From Coriobacteriia bacterium (GTDB taxonomy: Bacteria > Actinomycetota > Coriobacteriia > Anaerosomatales > Kmv31): DNA of 32,996 bases. Position 1 is the first letter of the stretch. Every line of letters begins with the position of its first letter. The stretch spans positions 1 to 32,996 of the forward strand of contig JACUUM010000029.1 of assembly GCA_014859305.1 (NCBI GenBank), read 5' to 3'. The position numbers were made by a program, and so were the translations under genes. Below, one piece after another: positions 14,628 through 22,504 of the stretch. Below the pieces are notes generated by a model. It did no database searches and was not told where the DNA came from. It saw only the letters and a list, made by a program, of their open reading frames with translations.

Positions 14628-15328
14628 CCGAGGCGGTCATCGTAGGGTTCAACGCCGTCGGCGCGCTGGCGTTCCTCGTCGCGTTCCTCGTCGCGATACG
14701 GATCCCCGCTCGGCGCGACGGCCTGGCGAGCCCCGGCGTACGCATGCTCATCGCGGCCGCCGCGGCGGTGTACCTCTTCGTGTCGGTGTCCAACATGCTC
14801 GAACACGGGATCGGCTACGAGGCCGTCGACGTGGTGGAGGACTACTCCGAGGTGTTCTTCGTCCCGCTGCTCGCCTACACCGCCTACGCTCTCCGCTCCC
14901 GCCAGCAGTACCTCGACGAGGCCCGTCGCGCCCGCATGGCGCGCCGGCAGCACGACTTCCTGCTGCAGGTCATCGACGTCAGCCCGGTCGGGCTGCTCGT
15001 GGTCGACGACATCGGTGGGGTGACGTTCGCGAGCGAGGGCGCGAGGGCGGCCCTGGACATCGGGGAGGCGGCCGGCTCGGTGACGCTGCCGCATCCCGCG
15101 TGGCGGGTGCGGGACCCGGCGGGTGAGCCTCTCGAGCGCGGCTTCGCCTCGCTGTGTCCCCGCCGCGCGGCGGTGGAGGACGTCCCGCTGGTCCTGGAGT
15201 GGCCGGACGGCGCGACCGCCTCCCTGCTCGTCTCAGCCGCACCGATGGCCGACCGCACGGGCCGCCTCGGCGGCTACGTCGTCGCGTTGGAGGACGTCTC
15301 GGCGCGCCGCGCCGTCCTCGGCGCCTGA
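14624..15328 (+). CDS. Membrane-sensor plus PAS protein without an output domain
   Basis: A 234-residue protein. The N-terminal 100 residues have three membrane helices (VIVGFNAVGALAFLVAFLVAI, MLIAAAAAVYLFVSVSNML, VFFVPLLAYTAYAL) with the SNMLEHGIG and VEDYSEVFF motifs of kinase sensor domains. A short helical linker (QQYLDEARRARMARRQHD) leads to a PAS-like domain at about 115-230 (VSPVGLLVVDDIGGVTFAS, GYVVALEDVSARRAVL). The chain stops where a histidine kinase or GGDEF domain would normally begin. It may pass its signal by protein contact. Fpg follows 119 bp downstream. Confidence 0.72.
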   Translation: MTEAVIVGFNAVGALAFLVAFLVAIRIPARRDGLASPGVRMLIAAAAAVYLFVSVSNMLEHGIGYEAVDVVEDYSEVFFVPLLAYTAYALRSRQQYLDEARRARMARRQHDFLLQVIDVSPVGLLVVDDIGGVTFASEGARAALDIGEAAGSVTLPHPAWRVRDPAGEPLERGFASLCPRRAAVEDVPLVLEWPDGATASLLVSAAPMADRTGRLGGYVVALEDVSARRAVLGA

Positions 15329-15386
15329 CGCACGCCCTCCTCCTCGACCGGCAGCCGCCTCCCTTCCCGTCCCGACGGCCTGCCGC

Positions 15387-15411
15387 GTTCGAGCGCGCCC
15401 GTCGCGGGTAC
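15387..15411 (+). promoter_or_regulatory. Sigma-B-like promoter candidate for fpg
   Basis: GTTC (15387-15390) is followed after 15 nt by GGGTAC (15406-15411), 36 nt before the fpg GTG. This matches GTTT, 13-16 nt, GGGTAT at most positions. TACCCT could instead be a sigma-A -10. Confidence 0.45.
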
Positions 15412-15447
15412 CCTTCTTTCGGCCGTCGAGGGAGGGGATGTCCGCCC

Positions 15448-16260
15448 GTGCCGGAGCTGCCCGATGTCGAGACCATGAGGCGCTACCTCGAGCGGACCTC
15501 GCTGCGCCGGCGCGTGGCCGAGGTGGAGCGCGTCGACGGCTACGTCACGCGCGGGACGAGGGCGCGCGAGCTCCACGAGGCGCTTCGAGGCGCTCGCCTC
15601 GCCTCCACCGCCCGCATCGGCAAGAACCTGCTCGTGAGGCTCGCCGACGGGGCCGCCCGGCCGTGGCTCGCGCTGCACTTCGGGATGACGGGGCGGCTGC
15701 TGCGGCTCGAGGCGGGGGAGGTCCCGCCGGCGGAGACGCGCCTGCTGCTCCGCTTCGCAGGCGCCGGCGGCGGCGCGCTGGCGCTGGTGGACCGGCGGCG
15801 GCTCGGGCGCGTGGCGCTGGCCGACTCGCCCGGCGGGTTCGCGGACTCGCGTCGGCTCGGCCCCGACGCGCTGGACCCCGCGCTCACCGAGGAGGCGTTC
15901 CTGCGCCTGCTCGAGCGCCGACGCGGGCGGGTCAAGGCGGCGCTGATGGACCAGTCCCTCGTCGCCGGCATCGGCAACGTGTACTCCGACGAGATCCTCT
16001 TCCAGGCCCGCATCGCGCCGCTCGAGAGGCTCGCTAGGATGAGCGCGCCGAGGCGCCGCAGGCTGTACCGGGCCCTGCGCGAAGTCCTGCGCGCCGCCGT
16101 CGAGGCCGAGGGCGACCCGGCCCGGATGCCGGAAGGCTGGCTGCTGCGCCGGCGCCGCGAGGGCGAGCCGTGCCCCGGCCGGTGCGCCGGCACGGTCGAG
16201 CGGGTCAAGCTCGGCGGCCGTTCCGCGTACTGGTGTCCCCGGTGTCAGAAGGCGGGGTGA
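15448..16260 (+). CDS. mutM: Formamidopyrimidine-DNA glycosylase
   Basis: A DNA repair enzyme removing oxidised purines such as 8-oxoguanine, with lyase activity. It has 270 residues. After the start Met it begins PELPDVETM, giving the catalytic proline and Glu. The lysine in IGKNLLVRL and the helix-two-turn-helix motif AGIGNVYSDEILFQARI are present. The C-terminal zinc finger is CPGRC, then YWCPRCQ; the first pair has three residues between cysteines instead of the usual two. GTG 15448 is fixed by the N-terminal Pro requirement. It may share a transcript with the next gene, 8 nt downstream. Confidence 0.93.
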   Translation: MPELPDVETMRRYLERTSLRRRVAEVERVDGYVTRGTRARELHEALRGARLASTARIGKNLLVRLADGAARPWLALHFGMTGRLLRLEAGEVPPAETRLLLRFAGAGGGALALVDRRRLGRVALADSPGGFADSRRLGPDALDPALTEEAFLRLLERRRGRVKAALMDQSLVAGIGNVYSDEILFQARIAPLERLARMSAPRRRRLYRALREVLRAAVEAEGDPARMPEGWLLRRRREGEPCPGRCAGTVERVKLGGRSAYWCPRCQKAG

Positions 16261-16268
16261 GGCGGCGG

Positions 16269-17054
16269 ATGCGACAGCCTCGGTCATCGTCGGCGGCAGA
16301 CCACGGGAGGCCCCCCGGCCGCGGGTTGCGCCGCGTGCTCGCCGTGGGGGCCGCGCAATCCGTCGTGGCCGCCGTCGCGCTCCTGCTCGCCCCGCTGCCC
16401 GTGTTCACGCGCCTTCCGGGGACCGAGCCCCTCGGAGCCGAGTCGGACGCGCGCAGCTACGCCGGAGAACCGCTGCCCGCCGCCATCCCGATCCCTCCGC
16501 CGGACCGTTCGCGAGCGGTCTTCGGGTACCTCGGCCCCGAGGAGCGTTTCGACGCCTACGTGTTCATCATGCCGGTCACCGCCGAGGAGGGGATCACCGT
16601 GAGCGTCCCGCTCGAGTCCGGCGGCGAGGCCATGCCGGCGCTCGCGATCCTCGACGCCCGAGGAGAGCGGATCGCGTGGTCGGCCGAGGCCGGAGCGGCC
16701 CCCGACGACCACGTGTACGACGCGATCTCGTTGGAGAAGCTGCGGCCCACGGGCCCGGCTCGCGTGCGCTTCGAGTCCGGCGAGACATACTACGTGCGGG
16801 TCGAACCCGGTCCGGACGGGTACCGCGGGCCCTACGTCGTCAACCTCGCCGGGACCGGACGCGTCAGCGCCACGGAGGGCTTGAGCGCCACGGCGAAGGT
16901 GCCGAGGATATGGCTCGGGCTCTACGGGCAGAGTCCGCTGCGCCTCGACGGCCTGGCCAGGCTCTCGCTGGGGGCGGGCCTGTGCTTCGCCTCGCTACTC
17001 CACGCTCACCGGATGCGTCACCCGCGCCGCCGGGTGGCAGCGCGAGGGCGCTAG
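16269..17054 (+). CDS. Membrane-anchored beta-sandwich protein, LGLYGQ family (copy 1)
   Basis: A 261-residue protein. A basic N-terminus leads into a signal-anchor (AVGAAQSVVAAVALLLAPL). An extracytoplasmic beta domain at about 75-220 includes VFGYLGPEERFDAYVF, ETYYVRVEPG and GPYVVNLAG. The motif VPRIWLGLYGQ precedes a weak membrane stretch (LSLGAGLCFASLLHA) and a basic tail. The gene at 23087 encodes the same layout with matching motifs, so this is a paralogous family. I do not recognise a named domain. ATG 16269 lies 8 nt after mutM. The gene overlaps the convergent ferritin-like gene by 4 nt. Confidence 0.72.
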   Translation: MRQPRSSSAADHGRPPGRGLRRVLAVGAAQSVVAAVALLLAPLPVFTRLPGTEPLGAESDARSYAGEPLPAAIPIPPPDRSRAVFGYLGPEERFDAYVFIMPVTAEEGITVSVPLESGGEAMPALAILDARGERIAWSAEAGAAPDDHVYDAISLEKLRPTGPARVRFESGETYYVRVEPGPDGYRGPYVVNLAGTGRVSATEGLSATAKVPRIWLGLYGQSPLRLDGLARLSLGAGLCFASLLHAHRMRHPRRRVAARGR

Positions 17055-17590
17055 TGAGAGTGCGACAACCCCTCGGGGGTGGAGTCGAAGTCGTCGGGGT
17101 TCCTGTCGTCGACGTAGAGATGGTCCGTGGAGACCCCGCCGCCGGCGACCTCGATGGGCAGCGTCCCGATCCGGTCGGCCAGCGCCGAGACGTGCCACTG
17201 CTCGGACGCGAGGTGCTCGCGCACGGTGGACGCCAGCTCTTCGGGAAGCTCCATCGCCGAGGCCAGGCCGTATTGAGCGGCGGCGACCTCCTCCATCAGC
17301 AGCAGGGCCTCGAGCGCCTCGTCCCGGCGCCCGGCCTCGCGGACCAGCCGCAGGTGCTCGCGCTCGAGCTCGCCGAAGCCCGGCGGCGGTGAGGCCGACG
17401 CCGCTCCCATCCGCGAGAGCATGCCCGCCAGCTCCTCGGAGCGCCTGGCGTGCTCGTCACGGAAGCCCGCCACCAGTCTGGCGGCCTCCCCGTCGCCCAG
17501 CGTGGCCATGGCCGCGTCGGCCATCTCCGCCGAGCGGTCGTGCAGGTAGCGCAAGGTCCCGAGCGTCGTCACGGTCTCCCGGTCGTTCAT
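17051..17590 (-). CDS. DUF2383/ferritin-like protein (copy 1)
   Basis: A 179-residue all-helical protein. Four helices show ferritin-like motifs: RDEHARRSEEL in helix two, MEEVAAAQY in helix three, and SEQWHVSAL in helix four, which keeps an ExxH pair. The C-terminal 35 residues (VSTDHLYVDDRNPDDFD) are an acidic extension ending HSH. The fold is that of DUF2383-type proteins, which may bind a di-iron centre or act structurally. It is read in the same direction as the second copy 36 bp upstream, so the two may form an operon. Confidence 0.7.
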   Translation of the reverse strand: MNDRETVTTLGTLRYLHDRSAEMADAAMATLGDGEAARLVAGFRDEHARRSEELAGMLSRMGAASASPPPGFGELEREHLRLVREAGRRDEALEALLLMEEVAAAQYGLASAMELPEELASTVREHLASEQWHVSALADRIGTLPIEVAGGGVSTDHLYVDDRNPDDFDSTPEGLSHSH

Positions 17591-17626
17591 AGTCCCCTCC
17601 CGCGGCTGTTCCCCGGTTCTCCCGCG

Positions 17627-18067
17627 TCAGGCCTGGCCCAGTCCATGACCGGCTATGTTCAGCAGGTTCGGCATCTCCTGCTCGTCGCGGAGGTAGGCGC
17701 GCACCGTCTGAGCCGCCTCATCCGGCAGCCCCGACCCGACGGCCTCCTCGTACTGGAGGCGAAGCGCCGCTTCCATCGTGCGCATCGTGGAGAACAGGCC
17801 GTGGTAGTCCCGCGCCTGCCGCACGGAGTCGACCACGTCGTCCATGTACGCCTGGTAGGCGCCGCTGCCCACGGGCCCCTCGCCCACCTCGGCCGTGAGC
17901 CGCTGCAGGCCCTCGGCATGCTCCTGATGGGTCTGGCGGAACCGCACCATCGACGGACGGATCTTGCTGCCCGGCACCTTGGCCAGTGCCGCGTCGTACG
18001 CCTCGCGCGCCGTCTCCTCCATGCGCATCAGATGCGTGATCCTCTTGACCGCTGCGTGCTCGTCCAT
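17627..18067 (-). CDS. DUF2383/ferritin-like protein (copy 2)
   Basis: A 146-residue helical protein. Motifs equivalent to the other copies are METAREAYDAAL, RQTHQEHAEGL, TMEAALRLQYEEA and RDEQEMPNLL. In the last one the ExxH pair has become E-Q-E-M, losing the His. The start is ATG 18067. A sigma-B-like promoter (GTTA, 15 nt, GGGTAT) lies 73-97 nt upstream. Its downstream neighbour is copy 1. Confidence 0.7.
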   Translation of the reverse strand: MDEHAAVKRITHLMRMEETAREAYDAALAKVPGSKIRPSMVRFRQTHQEHAEGLQRLTAEVGEGPVGSGAYQAYMDDVVDSVRQARDYHGLFSTMRTMEAALRLQYEEAVGSGLPDEAAQTVRAYLRDEQEMPNLLNIAGHGLGQA

Positions 18068-18139
18068 CCTCCGCCCCCTAGACGCTCGTGTGGACGCCGG
18101 GACGGCCGAGACGACCCGGCCGCCGGCGTGCCCGGTTGA

Positions 18140-18164
18140 TACCCGCGCGTGGCGCGGGGTAACT
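18140..18164 (-). promoter_or_regulatory. Sigma-B-like promoter candidate for the ferritin-like pair
   Basis: On the minus strand GTTA (18164-18161), then 15 nt, then GGGTAT (18145-18140). This matches the sigma-B consensus GTTT, 13-16 nt, GGGTAT at 9 of 10 bases and is one of the best candidates in the window. Confidence 0.5.
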
Positions 18165-18175
18165 GTGCCCGTGCC

Positions 18176-18421
18176 TCACAGGTCCTCGAGGTCGCGCTCG
18201 ACCTCGGCGTCGGCCATGTCCCCTCCGCCCGGGAACGGTTCTCCCGGCGAGGGCGGGCGGTGCGCCACCTCCGAACCCGCCTCGCCGGGCGTCCCGCGCA
18301 CGACGGCCGCGTCATCGGCCACGAAGTCCTCGGCGTCGGGAGGCGCCTCGGGAAGCTCGGTGTCCGGCAGGGGCTGAGCGGGCAGCCGCTCCTCGTCGCC
18401 CTCGCGCTCCTCGCGATGCAT
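18176..18421 (-). CDS. Small acidic, probably disordered protein
   Basis: An 81-residue protein rich in Glu, Asp and Pro, with no hydrophobic core (MHREEREGDEERLPAQPL at the start, DAEVERDLEDL at the end). I recognise no family. ATG 18421 has a GAGGAGG site at good spacing; a GTG at 18451 would add 10 residues. Acidic composition and gene position among stress-type genes fit a small stress-related protein. It might also be a chance frame, as GC-rich DNA allows long open frames. Confidence 0.5.
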   Translation of the reverse strand: MHREEREGDEERLPAQPLPDTELPEAPPDAEDFVADDAAVVRGTPGEAGSEVAHRPPSPGEPFPGGGDMADAEVERDLEDL

Positions 18422-18604
18422 CTGCTCCACCTCCTCGGTCTTCGTATGCACTTTTCCGAACGGCCTGGAGGGCTAAACTGACGGTACCGCGTGGCGCCGG
18501 CCCGTGAGCGTCCGCCGCTCGAGCCCCGCCGCCCCGAGCCTCGCGCCCGAGCCCCGTCGACTGCGAGAAGCACGCCGGTCTCGAGCGGGCCGTCGGCGAA
18601 GCGG

Positions 18605-18610
18605 GGGTAT
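18605..18610 (+). promoter_or_regulatory. GGGTAT box upstream of the hemerythrin gene
   Basis: GGGTATCAC lies 28 nt before the ATG at 18638. No GTTT-like box is present 13-16 nt upstream. Confidence 0.35.
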
Positions 18611-18637
18611 CACTACCGGTGAGGGAAGGAGGCGGCG

Positions 18638-19252
18638 ATGACGCCGACGGAGTGCACGGCCGACCTGCGAACCGAGCACCGCGCCGTGATGGCGGTGCTG
18701 GGCGTGATCGAGGAGATGGAGCAGCGCTTCGAGGAGGCGCGCTCGGTCCCTGCCGAGGACATGCGGGACATCCTCGAGTTCCTTAGGGAGTTCGTCGATG
18801 CGTGCCACCACGCCAAAGAGGAGCGGATGCTCTTCCCGGCGATGCGCGAGGCCGGAGTGGCGGGAGCCGAGGACACCATCGGCTTGCTGATTGGGGAGCA
18901 CGTCATGGGACGCAACTACGTCGGGCGCATCGCCGAGCGGCTCGACCGCTACGAGGCCGGCGACGTCACCGTGGCCCGCGAGCTGGCCGGAGACCTGCAC
19001 GGCTACGCCGAGCTCCTCCGGCGGCACATCGACACCGAGGAGGACGTGCTCTTCCCCATGGCCGACGAGGCGCTCCCTCCCGAGGAGAGGCGCCGGCTCG
19101 CCGAGGCGTACGAGGAGCACGAGCGCGTGACAGTGGGCGAGGGACGGCACGAGGAGTTCCACGAGCTCATCGGCGGGCTGCGGCGTAAGTACCTGGAACC
19201 CGGGGCGTCGACCGAGACGTCGAGGAACGAGCCGCTCCCCCGGGTCCCCTAG
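18638..19252 (+). CDS. Hemerythrin HHE-domain protein
   Basis: A 204-residue cytoplasmic protein with a hemerythrin-like four-helix bundle at about 8-150. Candidate ligands are His in RTEHRAVM, CHHAKEERMLFP, GEHVMGRNYV and HIDTEEDVLFPMAD, giving the H...HxxxE...H...HxxxE pattern of a non-heme di-iron site that binds O2 or senses iron or NO. The C-terminal 50 residues carry further His/Glu and a polar tail. ATG 18638 follows AAGGAGG. It stands between ferritin-like copies 2 and 3, on the opposite strand. Confidence 0.88.
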   Translation: MTPTECTADLRTEHRAVMAVLGVIEEMEQRFEEARSVPAEDMRDILEFLREFVDACHHAKEERMLFPAMREAGVAGAEDTIGLLIGEHVMGRNYVGRIAERLDRYEAGDVTVARELAGDLHGYAELLRRHIDTEEDVLFPMADEALPPEERRRLAEAYEEHERVTVGEGRHEEFHELIGGLRRKYLEPGASTETSRNEPLPRVP

Positions 19253-19259
19253 GCGCGTG

Positions 19260-19697
19260 CTACCGGCGGGGGAGCATCTCGGGAGCGACCTCGGCGAGGA
19301 AGCCGACGCGGCCGCGCGCTTGCGCGAGCCGCTCCCGCACCAGCCGGCCCGTCTCTTCGGGCAGGCCCGTTTCCAGCGCCGACTCGTACGAGGCCAGGCC
19401 GGCCCGCTCCGCGTCGAGCATCGCGGCGACCACGCCGTCGGCGTCGTGCGCGTGACGCACGCCACGTTGAAGGGCCCGGACGGACTCGCGCAGCTCGCCC
19501 GGGACGCCCGCCTCCCCGCCGGCGTCCTCCAGCGCCTCCCCGAGCCGTGCGGCGGCGTTCTCGTGGTCGTCGCGGAGGTCCCTGAGGTGCTCGGCGACGT
19601 CGGGGTCGGTCATGCGCCCGGCGGCCTCGTCGGCCAGCCAGGACAGCTCCCGTTCCATGAAGGCGAGTTCGCTCAGACTCTCTCTCTGGCGTGCCAT
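19260..19697 (-). CDS. DUF2383/ferritin-like protein (copy 3, ligand-poor)
   Basis: A 145-residue helical protein with FMERELSWLADEA, RDDHENAAARL and LDAERAGLASYESAL. The helix-four segment is AQARGRVGFL, where the other copies have EQWH, EQEM or ERSH, so both ligand positions are gone. It probably keeps the bundle but not a complete metal site. It converges on the hemerythrin gene with a 7-bp gap. The start is ATG 19697. Confidence 0.65.
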   Translation of the reverse strand: MARQRESLSELAFMERELSWLADEAAGRMTDPDVAEHLRDLRDDHENAAARLGEALEDAGGEAGVPGELRESVRALQRGVRHAHDADGVVAAMLDAERAGLASYESALETGLPEETGRLVRERLAQARGRVGFLAEVAPEMLPRR

Positions 19698-19785
19698 CGC
19701 CGGCTCCTATCGCAGGTCGGGAGAGGTAGGTTCCCGCCCGCTCAGGGCGCTACACAACGCCGCCCCGCCCGCGCCTTCGCTTGCG

Positions 19786-19791
19786 TATACT
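19786..19791 (+). promoter_or_regulatory. Candidate -10 box for the GAF/SpoIIE-like gene
   Basis: TATACT at 19786-19791 lies 31 nt upstream of ATG 19823. No -35 box is evident in the GC-rich flank. Confidence 0.4.
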
Positions 19792-19822
19792 GTCCCAAGA
19801 CCCATCCGGTCCGGGAGGCGTG

Positions 19823-21232
19823 ATGATCCAAGGGGGTACGCCGGAGGCGGCCACGGCCCAGGCCCGTCTCGACGATGTCGCGCGCCTCGTGCGCGAGCTT
19901 CTCGGGCTCGGGCGCGAGGGCTGCGCCGGCGAGGAAGCCGCCGGGGAGGCGGCCGTGGCCTCGTGCGTCGGCGGGCTCGGATTGAGCGCGGCGATACTCT
20001 CCCTGGCCGAGGACCGCTCCGGCCGGGTGGTGCTCAAGCCGGTGGCGGCGGCGGGCAGCCACGCGCCCCTGACGAAGCACATCGTGCCGGCCGGCTTCGA
20101 GTCGATGGCGGAGACGGCCCAGGCCTTCGCGGAGCGCAGCGCGGTCTTCCGCGCTTCGGCTCACGGCGCCGGCCCGGGACGGGGCGGGAGCGGCATCGCC
20201 CGCTGGCGCGAGGGGATCGCGACGCAGGCGTACTGCCTGCTCCCGCTGGTCGCCTCCGGCCGGCCGCTGGGCGTGCTGGGGCTGGAGTGGCCCGAGCCCA
20301 CGCGCTTCGACACGCCTCTCCGGGCGGCGCTCGAGTCGCTCGCGGACGCCGTGGCGCTGCTGCTCGCCTCCGAGCGGGCCGCCCCCGCCGAGGACCGCCC
20401 GGACCCGCCGCCGTCACCCGCGCCCCCCGCCGCACCCGCCGCCGCGCAACCGCTCGCCGAGCCCGCGGCCGCCGCCGAGCCTGCCGCCACGCCCATGGGC
20501 TCCCAGCCCCGGCCGGACCGGGCCGCCTGCTACGAGGTCGACCCCTCGGGCGGGGTCCGGACCGGGCGCAGCGGTCGCCTCGACGTGCTGCGCCTGCACT
20601 TCCGGACCTCCGTCGAGGAGGCCCTGGCGTGGTGGGACGTGACGGGATCGGGCTCCGGGGAAGCGGCGCTCGCGGTCTGCCTCGCCGACGAGGGCGGCTT
20701 CGAGGCCGACGCCGTGAGGCACGCGTTCCACGCGCTGGCCGCCAAGGGCGTCGCGCCCGAGAAGGCACTGCGGCTGATCAGCGAGGCGTTCCGGCTGTCC
20801 GAGGCCCCCGGCGCCCGGGCGGCCCTTCTGGTCGCGTCGGTCATGCCCGCACAGCGGGCGCTCGCCTTCGCCGCGGCGGGCACTCTGGCGCTCGACATCG
20901 CCGCGGCCGGCGGCCATCGCTCGACCCGGGAATGGCGCGCCGGCCTCCTGGCGTCCCGGGTGGCGCCGGAGACCGTGGAGCACGCCTCCGTGCTGCTCCC
21001 CGGAGACGCCGTCGCGCTGCGCCTCGCGCTTCCGGAGACCGGGGAGGCGGGCACCCCGCGGTCCGTCACCTTCGTGCTCGACGTCCCCGGAGCCGGGGGG
21101 CGGCCGCGCCGCGAGGCCGGCGCCCCGGCGATCGCTCCCTCGCCGTCCGGCGAGACGCTGGTCGTCCCCGCGTCCACGCCGGCGCCGCGCGTCGAGCAGT
21201 CCACCCCCGTGGCAGGGGCGGGGCGCGGCTGA
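19823..21232 (+). CDS. GAF domain protein with degenerate SpoIIE/PP2C-like domain
   Basis: A 469-residue cytoplasmic protein. Residues about 15-185 fit a GAF sensor (LGLSAAILSLAEDRSGRV, YCLLPLVASGRPLGVLGLEW). A Pro/Ala-rich linker (about 190-230) follows. Residues about 240-400 follow the SpoIIE/RsbU outline: ALAWWDV in the place of GGDWxD, CLADEGGF in the place of GDVxGxG, ALAFAAAGTLALD, and LLPGDAVALRL. The first metal-binding Asp and the final TDG motif are missing, so it is probably a pseudophosphatase that binds a partner. In sigma-B circuits such phosphatases act on anti-sigma antagonists; that link is inferred. ATG 19823 has GGGAGG upstream. Confidence 0.65.
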   Translation: MIQGGTPEAATAQARLDDVARLVRELLGLGREGCAGEEAAGEAAVASCVGGLGLSAAILSLAEDRSGRVVLKPVAAAGSHAPLTKHIVPAGFESMAETAQAFAERSAVFRASAHGAGPGRGGSGIARWREGIATQAYCLLPLVASGRPLGVLGLEWPEPTRFDTPLRAALESLADAVALLLASERAAPAEDRPDPPPSPAPPAAPAAAQPLAEPAAAAEPAATPMGSQPRPDRAACYEVDPSGGVRTGRSGRLDVLRLHFRTSVEEALAWWDVTGSGSGEAALAVCLADEGGFEADAVRHAFHALAAKGVAPEKALRLISEAFRLSEAPGARAALLVASVMPAQRALAFAAAGTLALDIAAAGGHRSTREWRAGLLASRVAPETVEHASVLLPGDAVALRLALPETGEAGTPRSVTFVLDVPGAGGRPRREAGAPAIAPSPSGETLVVPASTPAPRVEQSTPVAGAGRG

Positions 21233-21253
21233 GAGAGCGGTCCTCGCCAGGGC

Positions 21254-21769
21254 TCAGTCGAACGCGTGGAAGAGCCACTGCAGCGTGACCACGATCCCTA
21301 CCAGCGAGAACACGAGCATGCACGTGGCGATGATCAGGAACGCCGCTCCTCCGATCACCGCCTCGCGCTCCGTACGCCGCCGGCGGGTCCTCGGCTCCAA
21401 GCAGCGGAGGTCGGCGCCCGCGGCGGCGGCCAGCTCGCGCAGCCGCCGCTCCGCGAAAGAGCCCGCGATCGCGTCGATCCCTCCTCGGTAGGAGATCTCG
21501 GCGAGCATCGGTCTGGCATCGGCGGCGAACTTGCGCTCGAAGGCGGCGCACGCGCGCTCCATCTCCGGCGTGACGGGCTCGAAGAGGTACCAGTACCGCC
21601 CGGCGAGCTCCGGGTACTGCAGCCGCCAGTAGACCTCGCCGAGTCTGTCGCGGACGTAGAGGTTCGCGGGGTAGGTCCGCAGCAGGCCCAGCAGGCGGTC
21701 GCGCGCCTTGCCGAGGTCCCCCCGTTCGATGTCCGCCTCGACCCTGCCCAGCGTCTCCGCGAGCGCCAT
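21254..21769 (-). CDS. DUF6584-like protein with C-terminal membrane helix
   Basis: A 171-residue protein. The N-terminal half is a TPR-like helical domain (RGDLGKARDRLLGLLRTYP, VRDRLGEVYWRLQYPELAGRYWYLFEP) that matches the actinobacterial DUF6584 pattern. A basic linker follows, and a membrane helix near 140-165 (GAAFLIIATCMLVFSLVGIVVTL) ends the chain. The TPR-like part is therefore probably cytoplasmic, tethered to the membrane. Its role is unknown. ATG 21769. It converges on the GAF/SpoIIE-like gene. Confidence 0.7.
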   Translation of the reverse strand: MALAETLGRVEADIERGDLGKARDRLLGLLRTYPANLYVRDRLGEVYWRLQYPELAGRYWYLFEPVTPEMERACAAFERKFAADARPMLAEISYRGGIDAIAGSFAERRLRELAAAAGADLRCLEPRTRRRRTEREAVIGGAAFLIIATCMLVFSLVGIVVTLQWLFHAFD

Positions 21770-22089
21770 GGTCGTGTCCGTTCCCGGGGTCGGTGCCCTG
21801 CCCCCGGGAAGAGGATTCGGGGCGCGGCCGCTCGTTCCTGCCCCCGGTCCGGCCGGCGTCTGGCGCCGACATCCGATCCCCGGCCGGAACAGGCCCGGCC
21901 CTCCAGTGTGCGGGACGCACTTGACGGGCGCGGGCCGGCGCGCCGAGTATCGCCGGAAGGGGCGTCGATGGGTGCCGCGAGAGGCGGAGGTGCCGAGTGC
22001 GGATGCCGAGGACCGTCCGGGACGCGCTCCCGGCGGCGGCGTGGTACGCCGCCCCTGCCAGCGGGCGCGACGGGACGGAAGCCTAGCCG
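21770..22089. other. Intergenic region without a supported gene
   Basis: 320 bp between two divergently read genes. The open frame from ATG 21968 runs antisense-like, Arg/Gly-rich, through the next gene and is not credible. A GAGTAT near 21944 is the only promoter-like element I can see. Confidence 0.5.
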
Positions 22090-22494
22090 TTGTACCAGCA
22101 GGACTACATCCTGCGCCTCATCGAGCAGGTGGGCGCCGTGCTGCGCCGCATGGCGCTGAGGATCGCCGAGGGGCGTGCCGGCGAGGCGCTCGAGGATTCC
22201 GGCGAGGCTCTCGGGCTGGTGCTCGAGATGGACCCGCGCTTCGTCGAGTCGCTCTCCGGCGCGAGCCTGGTGTCGCTGCTGGGCGCCGGCGGCCGCCTGG
22301 ACGCCAAACGCGCCCTCCTGCTGGGGCAGGTGTTCGCCCGCCGGGCCGAGGCGCGCGGCGCCGCGGGGGACGCGGACGGCGCCACGGCCGAGCGCGACAA
22401 GGCGGCGGCTCTGCTGACGGCGGTGGCCGACCTGGGTGACCGGGAGGACGCGCGCCGCGCCGACGATCTCCTCGGCGCCCCGCCCTTCGTGTAG
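22090..22494 (+). CDS. DUF6483-like protein
   Basis: A 134-residue helical protein beginning YQQDYILRLIEQVGAVLRRM, the typical opening of DUF6483-type proteins. The middle repeats helix pairs (LLLGQVFARRAEARGAAGD) like a TPR. The start is TTG 22090, forced by an in-frame TAG just upstream; no ATG or GTG precedes the conserved opening. The ribosome site is weak. Its function is unknown. It ends 10 nt before the convergent ferritin-like gene. Confidence 0.65.
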   Translation: MYQQDYILRLIEQVGAVLRRMALRIAEGRAGEALEDSGEALGLVLEMDPRFVESLSGASLVSLLGAGGRLDAKRALLLGQVFARRAEARGAAGDADGATAERDKAAALLTAVADLGDREDARRADDLLGAPPFV

Positions 22495-22504
22495 CCGCCC
22501 GCCC

